Positions 45,923 to 55,226 of a DNA stretch of 64,000 nt are shown piece after piece. The stretch's first letter is position 1, and every line of letters starts with the position of its first letter. Both the position numbers and the translations under genes were made by a program. The notes under the pieces were generated by a model, which did not search any database, was not told the origin of the DNA, and saw only the letters and a list, made by a program, of their open reading frames with translations. Source of the DNA: Flectonema sp. DT1601 (lineage: Eukaryota > Euglenozoa > Diplonemea > Diplonemida > Diplonemidae); NCBI GenBank assembly GCA_964019425.1, contig OZ025830.1, forward strand, positions 62,001 through 126,000, given 5' to 3'.

Positions 45923-46131
45923 TTTGTACCATTCTGAGGTTTTTAATTATGTTAATTACGTTTACTTCTTACCTACAACTGCTACTCAACCATAAACAAT
46001 AACATCTGTAGTATAAAGTAACAATAAACAACACAACCATAAATAACATCCCAAACATTGCAGTAAACCTGTACGGTTCTATGCCGGTAACTGGCAACAT
46101 AGTTGAACAGACTGTCGCTTTCCTTTTAAAG
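45923..46131. other. Short spacer between tandem minus-strand genes
   Basis: Contains an AT-rich spacer and the acceptor of the downstream receiver-like gene. Nothing else seen. Confidence 0.6.
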
Positions 46132-46391
46132 TCAACTCCTCCTTCTGTTATTCCGCACTACCCTCTTTGCTTCTTTTCTAATGTTGTGGTCTGCTATGGA
46201 AACAGAGCCGTTTATAATCAGCTGTTTGTTTGATATTGAGACTCTAATTTGTTCTAATTGTGTTGTTTAATTTAACAATATAAAATAATCCAAACCTGAC
46301 CACCTTGATTAAGATCTTTGACCATGTGAACAGGTAGCTCTGCACTACCCACAGACAGGACTGGAAACCACGCAGACTGTCCTTGTCCCAT
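46132..46391 (-). CDS. Candidate 61-residue two-exon protein with N-myristoylation motif
   Basis: Exons 46391-46296 and 46221-46132 join across a 74-nt intron (GTTTGG...AAACAG) in phase 0. The N-terminus MGQGQSAWF fits the myristoylation pattern MGxxxS. The C-terminus is basic (RKEAKRVVRNNRRRS). A lipid plus a basic patch would favour membrane binding. A TTTTAG acceptor is 12 nt before the ATG. No family recognised. Agreement of start signal, intron and frame supports it, but the protein is short. Confidence 0.45.
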
Positions 46392-46602
46392 TGCTTAGTG
46401 TAACTAAAACATTAATTATAAATATTTATTGTCCTGAATGAGGAGGGAGAAATACAAATATAATCACAGTGACCTTCCTCAAATGTATACCAATAGGAGA
46501 TACCGATGGTCATTCTCTCACATGAATTACTTAAATCGATTATTTTTTTGACTGTTTAGAGTTACAAAGAAAAACGTCGAATCGATTAAGAGGATAACTT
46601 TT

Positions 46603-47781
46603 TTATCTCCCACAGATCTCAAGAGAATACGGATCAGCGTCAGGTACTAAAGGAATCCAATTGTACGATCCGTGAGTGAACTTCGTGTAATTTCTAAATA
46701 TTCTAGCGAAGTGGGCGTTAGTAGAAAGACTCGACGCTTGATTCGGTAAAAAGATATCCGTCGATACCAACATCCAGAAGTCTATTAACATTGCGTATAG
46801 TCCTGATTTATATAATCTATTAGGATAGTCCGCATATGAGATGGCATTTAATTTAGATTTTAGAGTTTGAGTGAGAGCAGGTCTCTGAAGATCATCAGCC
46901 AGATAAAGATATCTTTCTGAAGGAATATTTGATTCTTCAAGAGCTGTCTTCACATATTCTAAAGAAGGATTACATTGTGTGGTGTCAGTTGAGTTGAGAC
47001 CACTTTTCTTCATGACTTTCTTAAGTCTATCAACACATGATTTCTCTAACCCCCTGAGATGAATTGATGCTGCCGGAGAGTAGTGTGCTATTACTGAGGA
47101 TATTTCTTTAGCAATTGCCTCAGATGGTCCAACGTTTTTCCAAAAACAACCACCTCCCAATTTCTTATAATAGGACGTCTCAAACATGTATAGCAATTCA
47201 ACGTCAGCTAATTGAGATGCTTCCCTTGCAAAGTTTTCCATTGATCTACTCTTACCCATTTTTACTTTTTTTGAGCATTTCAAACCCCCTCGAGGTTGTC
47301 TTACTATTTTACTCGGTATTCCATCTCTCTCAAGACACCCAGCAGGTAGTTGGGTATCAGAGTTAAAAATCTCATTCTCTTTAGCAATACAAAACAACTT
47401 AGAAAGTGAACTATAATCATACAAGTCTTCAATTGGATATAGTTTTCTATCTTGTTTGAACGGAGGAATAACAACAGTCCTGTTAGTGATAAGACCAAAG
47501 TGTAATGCATGAATGACTGATCTGATTTGATTACTGTGCCTGCCGTTAATATTACCGAAATACAGATACTTAGAAGGGCAGTCACGACTTTTTGTTGATT
47601 GTGTTTTTATATTATTTTTTTCAACCACCGTATCCATCGATACTTCCGTAACGTCTATCAACTTAGTCTCTACTTGTTCTTGAACAGCTGTGGTACTCTG
47701 AGATATTTGAATTGTGAATAACAATGTTGATATGGTTCCCAGTAAGAGTACTGCTGCCATGGACCATTTTATTAACGTCAT
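46603..47781 (-). CDS. Type II membrane protein, O-fucosyltransferase-fold glycosyltransferase
   Basis: A single exon of 392 residues. One N-terminal signal anchor (~8-26, MAAVLLLGTISTLLF) marks a Golgi/ER lumenal enzyme. The catalytic part resembles GDP-fucose protein O-fucosyltransferases: YFGNINGRHSNQIRSVIHAL at ~74-93 (donor-loop region), SIHLRGLE near 245 (HxR motif), ADYPN, and DFWMLVSTDIFLPNQASSLS followed by NAHFAR (terminal SS-x-R motif). The likely role is O-fucosylation of secreted proteins. The nearby EGF-rich receptor would be a plausible substrate class, but that is inference. The AG before the ATG is AAAAG at 12 nt with a poor pyrimidine tract, the weakest start signal in the set. 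Confidence 0.65.
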   Translation of the reverse strand: MTLIKWSMAAVLLLGTISTLLFTIQISQSTTAVQEQVETKLIDVTEVSMDTVVEKNNIKTQSTKSRDCPSKYLYFGNINGRHSNQIRSVIHALHFGLITNRTVVIPPFKQDRKLYPIEDLYDYSSLSKLFCIAKENEIFNSDTQLPAGCLERDGIPSKIVRQPRGGLKCSKKVKMGKSRSMENFAREASQLADVELLYMFETSYYKKLGGGCFWKNVGPSEAIAKEISSVIAHYSPAASIHLRGLEKSCVDRLKKVMKKSGLNSTDTTQCNPSLEYVKTALEESNIPSERYLYLADDLQRPALTQTLKSKLNAISYADYPNRLYKSGLYAMLIDFWMLVSTDIFLPNQASSLSTNAHFARIFRNYTKFTHGSYNWIPLVPDADPYSLEICGR

Positions 47782-48339
47782 TTGTTTTTTTAACTTTTAT
47801 TTTTATTACAAAACATTTCTTTTTGTGGAGGGGGGGTTGCTATTGTGAATTAATTGTATTTTTGGGAAAGCTTTCTGATTGTCCGACGTATTATTTTTTG
47901 TAAATAACATATTTCTGTAACCCTGTTTAAGAACTCATAATTATCTTTTTTTCACTTGTCTGAATTGAATATATATTCCGTTTCCTTCTTTCGTTTTTTT
48001 TTTTCTTTTTTCCGGCAGCTGCATCTGCATCATGTCTATATTGTTTCAACATTTTAGCTGTGGACGACTTGCTTGGCGAATACTGACAGACTCAGCAACG
48101 AAGGCTGTTCGTCATCACAGTGCCATCATCCTTTCTGTTTGTGAAAAAAACTGTCGTCTTTCAACTTGTGTGACTCACCTACCGCACATCATAACGTGGG
48201 AAGTCTACTTGTGGCCGTAAGTAACCAATGCTTTAGCCTTCACTCACTGGAACCACAACTTCTAAGTCTCTCTATTAAACAGCTATTGTAAGCAGCTGCT
48301 TTCATTCAACTGGTAGGACTTCAGCAGAAGGATTGTTTT
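47782..48339. other. Intergenic region
   Basis: AT-rich, with T runs near 47994-48012. On the plus strand a pyrimidine tract and GGCAG precede a 62-codon ATG frame (48032-48220). On the minus strand there is a GTGAGT-like donor near 48175 that could belong to a 5' UTR. Neither is called. Confidence 0.45.
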
Positions 48340-48657
48340 CTAAATAGACGGAAGAGTGTATAAAGGTTTGTTACCACACTTTATACACTTTGTGGTACCA
48401 TACGGAACATGGCACTGAGTACCAGCGAAGATAACAATGAAGAAGCAGCTGAGTCCAGAGACCTGTTGTTTTTGATGATGTTATTGTGATTGTTATAATT
48501 CATTTGTAGGATGAGAATATTAAATACAAACCAAGAAGTGCTTTGAGTAATGCGCCTGATGAATTACAGAATCCGACAGCAGAAAAAACAATGAAATCAA
48601 TCCAAGAAAAACAGCCATACCTCCCCAAGGAGCGTATCCAATGCAAGGCATTCCCAT
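48340..48657 (-). CDS. Small two-TM protein, 82 residues, unknown
   Basis: Exons 48657-48532 and 48462-48340 join across a 69-nt intron (GTTTGT...AACAG) in phase 0. The start is MGMPCIGYAPWGG, then a TM helix (MAVFLGLISLFFLLS), then a second one across the junction (VSGLSCFFIVIFAG). The tail holds CHVPYG and CIKCG, a possible Cys pair for metal or disulfide. A TTTTACAG acceptor is 18 nt before the ATG. Conserved-looking hydrophobic helices, a typical intron and a typical start signal make a real gene likely. I do not recognise the family. Confidence 0.68.
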
Positions 48658-48933
48658 ATTAATTTAATGGAAGGACTGTAAAATTATAAGTTGAGATTAC
48701 AAAAGAAACATCGTGCATTCGGACCATCGAGGGACCAACTACTTGTGACCTGACGGGGGAAAGGAGTTCTACTACAAGTTAACAAAATACAATCCCCTGA
48801 ATTCACTACAATAATTAGTGATACTGACACATAGCATAATGACTGAAGTCCGATGACTAAGTCAGGTGACCACGTAAAGTCTAGTCAAGGTTGACTACAG
48901 TTAAATAATATCCCCTTGGGTAATAATAAAAAC

Positions 48934-50971
48934 TTACCTCACAGGAATAGCACTAGGAGTACCGTATGATCCTTGTTGTAACATTCGACGTTCTCTTGAG
49001 AAGCGAAGAGGGAGGAACGTTAACAAACCATTCTCCCACATAACTGATAACACGGCTCCAGTACTAACACAATTAGCGAATGAAATATTTAATGAAAGAC
49101 CTGATGGTGATGAGTGTAGTCTAGCGAGTCCAATAACACTCATCTGAAGTGTGTTAGGTTGGGTGTCGTGTTGTCTAATTTGATAATTTGCAATCAGCCC
49201 ATCACATAATGCGACTGCTAATCTCTGCCCTGTTGGATCCAATGCGATGGATTGAATTTTAGCGTCTCTCTTGTTCCGACTTTTAGCAACCCAAATCCCA
49301 TTTGTTCCTTTATACGATTCAATACGTTCACATAATACGAGTTCTATTTTTATATTAGAAGATGTTTGTGAAGTAGTCGGTACAGCTGCTGAAACAATAG
49401 TAACGTCATTGGGTATGTCGATGTCTAAGTTGTTGTCGTTGGATGATTTCCTTGAAAAGGAAACACACATAACATCTGATCCACCCACTAAGTGAAAGAA
49501 TAATTGTCCATCAGGATGCCATTGAGGATTACATACTGGTTTTGGTAAGTGATAACATGTTTCCTTCCAAGTAGTGGTGTCATACGCAACAAGTATTGAT
49601 CGATGTGGAGATGTATAAACAAGTAAACTATCATCAGGAGAGAATGATAATGACAACGCTCCTCCATAACTACGAGTACACTGAGTCTGAAGTGTTTTAC
49701 CAGCGAGTTCTGCAAACGGAAGTGTTAAATCAGCAACCGAAAACGACGCATGTTCGTTACTACCAAAAACTAAGAACCTCCCGGTTTTATTCGAGAAACT
49801 AACAGTTGTAACGTTGGCGTCAAATTGGATCCAAAACCAAGGAGGCTTCTGTTTATTATTATGTTTGTGAAGTGATTACATACAGATGGAGAATAATATA
49901 AAGAAACACAGCATTCACATACCCTAGCATTCATCTCTGCGTCTGTAGTGACGTTGTGATAGCTCTGAAATATACCAGCACGAAGCTCAGCTGTAATCTC
50001 TCCTGGCGGCATTGTTCCGGCAGCTACTGCCATTCCTCGTGCAACGGCAGCGCAACTATTTTCTAAATCCCAAATTACTACTCCTCGTTCACATCCCACA
50101 GCCAATACTCCTGCACTAGAGCTAAATGATAAACAGTAACCTCCTCGTTGTTTTGGACATCTTAATAGACCAGTAAACTCTTCCTGAGCAACATCATAAA
50201 GTAGAATAGTTGAGAGGAATTCACCGTCTGTTGTGTTGTTGATAAGTTGTGGATGATCTCATTGTCTTTGATGTTATTACAAGGAGGAATATTATTAATT
50301 AAATATAACAAGTAATACCTTTGTCACTCCCACCACAAGTAAGTGGACCAGTGACGGAGATTGCAAGAGTAGCGCTGTGTTTATCCCACGCAGTTGCGGT
50401 TATTGTAAGACCGTTATCAAGTGGACCAGAGAAGTGATCGAGCCATACGTCTGGTCTAGTTCCTGGTTCTTCAGGGATTTCTCGAGGAATTCTCTTTTGT
50501 CTTTTTATAGAATGTCCCTCACTCACATTTCCAGATGGCGGTACAACACTGTAGACTGCCTTTCCGAGACCAGGATGACTTCCAAAATGACTAATCGCAT
50601 CGCGTATCTTATTCTTCCAATCAACAGCAACTGACGGTAAGTACAAACCCCTTTTTTGTTCTTTCACTGGTAGTGGTAGTCCAGATCCCTGTAAGAACTT
50701 CGTCGCCTCCAACATGCTTTGAGATCCTGAAGATATCCATCGGCTGTTTATGTTTAATAAATGTGGTGTTCGATATGTATGTATGTTGAGAAATAAAAAC
50801 AAACCTTCGATACCACTTTCCCGCATCAGCTACTAGATCTAATCGTTTGTCAGTTACTGATCCAGCGTGAACCATGTGACCGGCAACTTCAGCGAGTGTA
50901 AACTCATTCTCGTCAGGAGCTGGAATGCCCTGACACAGTAGCCCTGACTCCGCACTCGGAACTAAAGGCAT
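48934..50971 (-). CDS. AAAS: Nucleoporin ALADIN (AAAS), WD40 protein
   Basis: Four exons (50971-50805, 50743-50319, 50227-49923, 49848-48934) give 603 residues. ALADIN is a beta-propeller of the nuclear pore, anchored by NDC1. Family marks: AGVLAVGCERGVVIWDL, SLSFSPDDSLLVY, CNPQWHPDGQLFFHLVG, IALDPTGQRLAVAL, and GAVLSVMWENGLLTFLPLRF near the end, all matching human ALADIN blocks in order. Introns are 61, 91 and 74 nt. The TAA stop lies inside a GTAAGT, so a further short exon is formally possible, but GTAAGT is not the donor type used here. A CCCACTAG acceptor is 13 nt before the ATG. Confidence 0.87.
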
Positions 50972-52802
50972 GTTGTTACTGTTGCTAGTGGGGAATAAAG
51001 TAATCTAACGGGAGTTTTTGGTTCAATATTTCTCAACGTGTTGTTTCTTGTCGCTTCTTACTCTACAATATTTATGAATCCTGAGATGTAATTAATACTT
51101 TTAAAACCTAACGTACTTTGATTTCACTTTTTTATGAAAAATTCTATCTTTGGCGGAGATTAGCAGTCAAGGCGGAGGATTTCTAGTACACGAGGCTGCT
51201 GAATGAGACAACAGGAATAGCGATAGGCAGAAGTGTGACAAAGGAGGAGAAAACTAGCCCCCCCTCCGTCTAAAAAAAGTGATTCTTCATTCACATCATC
51301 TGATTATGCATTCCATGTTTTCAAAATAATACGAGAGAAAGAAAAAAAATAGAAAGCTCTTCGCAGATTACTTCCCTGCACACGACAGTTTCGTCGGCTT
51401 CATGTTGCCCAACGACTGATGTCCAGAATAGTAATCGCTTTTTAAAAGACCTATCCTACCTATGAAGTACAACATATTAAGTGTACCGCAACTAAATATC
51501 TAATTTACTGACACGAAAAGAGAAAGAAGAAGAAAAAACGTTCTAAGGGAAGGAACAAGCAGGAAAAAAAGAAACCGATAGCTTCTGACTCTCAGCAGTA
51601 AACACAAAGAAATAGAACAAAAAAAAAAAGAAAAAAAAAAAGGACCCGAGTTAAAGTAGCACCCAGACGGAGGAGTTTTTTCTTTTCTTTTCTTTTAATG
51701 GTTTGCTTCTATTCTATTCTTTGATACCTACTTGTCGGAGTACACTTTCGTTTCGTTGCTTTTTTAACAAAAAATTGCATCACTCGGAAGGATGTTTTTA
51801 AAAACATATAAAAATAAAAAAATAGCAGCGTAAAACCCAACCAATTCCAAAAAAATATTTTACTTTTTTATGAATTTATTGTGACGGAGATTTGGGACTC
51901 ACGCTTACTAATTTTTTTTTAACAAAAAAATGATTTTTTTTTTTTTTTAAAACTACTCTTGTTTCTCTCTGTTCTCCCTATATGTCAAAGGGAACAACAC
52001 GAGAGACTGTTTTGAGAGGAAAGCTATTTTAAAGTCTACTGTGGGGGCTGTATCATATTAGAAGAAAACGGTACGCCTGCGAAATCCCAATGAACCACTC
52101 GGTGCACGAAACTTCGTGAGTTAACTTATTGTCGCTAACATTCGTTTTTTTTACTAAAGGTCAAAAAAGGCTTTGAATGAAAAATCTCAAAACCATTTAT
52201 TCGATAAAAGCGTCGGAAGGCGGTGATTGCCAGTTATTTGGGAAAAAATGAAACGGAACCTACTGAGATTCGTATTCTACGTTACGAAAGCAAATATGAG
52301 ACCACAGAATTGGAAGAGACTCCAGCTTTGGGTACCCAAAACTAGATTGACTCAACCGCAACTTAATAGTTATCTTATGGCTTCTGAACTTCTTGTTCCA
52401 AAGAAGATTTGTCGACGCACCGATGAAACAAATACTTCAGTAGAAATAACAGGTGTTGTTGCTGTAAATAATTAACTTTTACTTACACACAAGAGACAGC
52501 TACTTCTTTTTTTTTATACGTCTGGGCAGACGGAGCGGCAGCGATAAGGTTTTGAATTCCATACGGATTTCCTTTTTCTGTTCTTTCTGTGTGTTCACTG
52601 CCTACTTCGCACCTGCCCTGTCGGAGTCTAATTGGACAAACTAATGCCCAAATGAGTTTATGTAAAACACCTTTTTGAATAAAGTTATTGCTAGTGAGGC
52701 TGCTACAGCCATCAGTTATAATGCGTTAGATTACCTTGTATGATTATTATTTAGATAGTTATTCCTAATCATCTAAAACCACAACATCCACAGGGGGTCT
52801 CA
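50972..52802. other. AT-rich intergenic region
   Basis: About 1.8 kb with A/T runs. A plus-strand ATG frame of 75 codons (52251-52475) starts MKRNLLRFVFYVTK, shortly after a weak CCAG without a pyrimidine tract. A second open frame overlaps it, so it is not called. No other gene seen. Confidence 0.5.
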
Positions 52803-52971
52803 TCAGTACGCGTAGCAACTTGCTTCGTACAAAGCACTCGCATCGTCATCATCAACAACAGGCTGATACTGCGGTTCTGGTTGCTGCTGTTGTTGTTGCT
52901 GTTGCTGCTGCTGTTGTTGCATTTGCTGCTGTTGGTGCTGCTGTTGTTGTTGCATTTGCTGCTGCTGTTGT

Positions 52972-53024
<53 letters not shown>

Positions 53025-54628
53025 CTGCTGCTGTTGTTGAAGTGCCTGCTGAAAGGTCGGTTGAGGAAGAGCCATCCAGTCACCTGTTTTAGTTATCACA
53101 CTACATAACATTCTCTATTTCACAATCTAAATAAAACAAACAAGATGAACACATACCTGAAGAAGTAGTTGTCGCTGGAGTAATTGGTGTGGCAGGCTGA
53201 CTGGAGTACGAACCACAATCGGAAACTGTTTGGTGTTGAAGTTAAATAATATTTAATTTGGTTTTTATTTTACAGATAAAATAAACCACAATAGGAACAA
53301 GAACACACCAGTGGCGTATATTGACTGCGGAAGGGGTTGCTGTGGCTTCATCAGCATCGGCGGTCTGGCTGACTGAGCTGGAGCTTCTGCGATATTAGTG
53401 AGGGCGCCGTTTCTTTGAAGAGCACCAATGACGGACCTGTTTATGATTTGATAGTTATATTAACATTTTGTTGCATAATTATGCTCAATTGAAACACTAC
53501 ATACCTTCCATAAATATGGTTACGTAAGATGTGAGCACTTGCTTTGAGAGAGTCTGCCACTGAGGCTTGCTGTCTAGCGTCACATTGATCATAGATTCTT
53601 TGAATAACAAAATTACCAAATTGATCTCCCGCAACCTGACTTGCGTGCGGAAGGAGCTCAGAGAGAAGAGCATCCCTCAGAGATGGAGTGGCCACAGCAA
53701 ATGCCGTCTCCACAACATTTGAAGCATGTTTGTGTCTACTAAGAATAGCAAACGACCCTCTAAGTAAATAAACAGCCTTCAATCCAACAGGCTGTTGGCA
53801 ACGCATCACCGCCTGCACTACGTAGTTACCAAACTGATCTCTTGCAAGAGTGTGAAGGTTTGCTACTACTTCATCAACCACACAGCCTAATATTGAATGG
53901 TTGATGTTGTTACCTTCTGAAACACTACTCACAAGTCTCTGAACTACTCGACAGCCATACTTCTGGCAAGAAGTTGCCGAAATGTGTCCCTGAAGCTCAG
54001 TCGCTATAAACAACGAGGCGTCTCCGCATGTTTCGAGGCAGCGTTGCAAGACGTGGTTTCCGTGTTGGTCTGCGGCAAGGTTTTTGACGTGAGTCTGCAA
54101 CAAGTTACTCAGAACAATGCCGTCCATCTTTGGGAATACTTCGAGTGCCTTCTGAACAACTCTGCATCCGAAAGTGTTGTGAGAGAGCTCAAGGATATTA
54201 CTCGCAACTAGAGAGTGTAAGATAGTCAATTCCTCAACTGTTCCATAATGTAACAATCTCTGCATGACGTAGTTACCGAACACGTGTTGCATCAGAGGAA
54301 TCGAATGCGGAAGTAGTTCCTCGAAAACAATGTGACGATCTTCAGGAGTCACAGAGTCGAGTAGTGTTTGTACAACCTTGGATCCTTCTCTGTCAGTTGA
54401 TGCTTCAACTAATCTACCAACAAGGTTTCTAAGCTCCTTGACTGATGCTTCACTAGGCTCTGGCATCACTAGTGGAATTGCAACTGCACTTGATCCCCCG
54501 TTTCCTTCCTCTCTTCTGTAGTGTGATGAGTTTGTTGATGAGCTCAGACTCATATTCTCATCAAGTGCTGCCATCGGCATCGCAGGCATCTGCGGTGGAA
54601 GTACACGTGGCCTCGCTGAGATAGGCAT
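52803..54628 (-). CDS. Pumilio-family (PUF) RNA-binding protein with long poly-Q tail
   Basis: Four exons: 54628-53505, 53436-53309, 53225-53157 and 53083-52803, all in frame, 533 residues. The PUF domain (~60-385) holds eight repeats with the usual R/Q-x-x-x cores: GSKVVQTLLD, GNYVMQRLL, GCRVVQKALE, GNHVLQRCLE, GCRVVQRLV, GNYVVQAVM, ASNVVETAF and GNFVIQRIYD. PUF proteins bind UGUR elements in 3' UTRs and recruit CCR4-NOT, so this is a natural partner for the CNOT9 gene 11 kb away. The tail after ~460 is about 55 Gln with a few Met/His, then an acidic end (VVDDDDASALYEASCYAY). Its start codon is one base after a TAG; a better CTCAG lies about 35 nt up. Confidence 0.95.
52880..53041. repeat. 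CAG/CAA repeat encoding poly-Q in the PUF protein
   Basis: About 160 bp of CTG/TTG units on the plus strand, interrupted by codons for Met and His. The other frames read as long poly-Ala, poly-Leu or poly-Ser and are not genes. Confidence 0.93.
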
Positions 54629-54876
54629 TCTACGTAGTAGTTAGTAATGTAATAAATCTGAGAGAATGAATGAAATGTACATTAGCACAATATCCTTCAT
54701 AAGAAGTACTTAGATAATCATGTTTGTAACTACCACTAACAAATAGTTCCAAACAAATAGAAATCAATACGAAATAATAAATAATCTCTTCTCTTAGAGA
54801 AGGTGAGTGTAAATGTAAAACAGGAAGAAAGGCAATGAAGGTAAGCTCGCCGCAGGGACGCAACAAATAATAATTA

Positions 54877-54999
54877 TCAATTTGTTAATTTCAATCTTCG
54901 AGTGATCACAGAAGTGACATTAGCAAGTGAACCAAAAACAAAACTAAAATGAGAAATTGCATCGTTCACTATATCCTTTGTGTTATTAGATATAGGCAT
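54877..54999 (-). CDS. Candidate 40-residue protein, unknown
   Basis: A 40-codon frame (MPISNNTKDIVNDAISHFSF..., ending RRLKLTN) starts 17 nt after a pyrimidine-rich CCCCTACCCACTCAG. That acceptor is itself duplicated 30 bp away. The protein has a mildly hydrophobic centre and a basic end. It lies between two same-strand genes. It is short and has no family match that I can see. Confidence 0.35.
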   Translation of the reverse strand: MPISNNTKDIVNDAISHFSFVFGSLANVTSVITRRLKLTN

Positions 55000-55015
55000 C
55001 GTGTTTACGTAATCC

Positions 55016-55061
55016 ACTGAGTGGGTAGGGGAATGCTTAGTTACTACTGAGTGGGTAGGGG
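55016..55061 (-). promoter_or_regulatory. Duplicated splice-acceptor-like element
   Basis: The 16-mer ACTGAGTGGGTAGGGG (plus strand) occurs at 55016-55031 and 55046-55061. Read on the minus strand it is CCCCTACCCACTCAGT, a pyrimidine tract ending in CAG, so it looks like two tandem acceptors upstream of the 40-codon frame. Confidence 0.5.
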
Positions 55062-55076
55062 TATTACTGTTGAAGG

Positions 55077-55194
55077 TTAGAAGGAGGGTCGGTTACCATT
55101 CGTGACTGAAGCTCCATTGAAACCAGAAGAGTCTCCTCGGAAGAGATCGAGACCATGGAGTTCCTTATCATCGTCTTCCTCATTCTCTTCCTCC

Positions 55195-55226
<32 letters not shown>

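Noticed and set aside
48930-48940. Extra ALADIN exon beyond the stop, using the GTAAGT at the stop codon
   Set aside because: No convincing downstream exon, and GTAAGT is not the donor type used in this window.
52251-52475. Plus-strand ATG frame of 75 codons
   Set aside because: No pyrimidine tract before the weak AG, a second frame overlaps it, and the length is within reach of chance in this composition.
52803-53111. Poly-Ala, poly-Leu and poly-Ser/Asn frames on both strands
   Set aside because: Shadows of the CAG/CAA repeat in the PUF gene.
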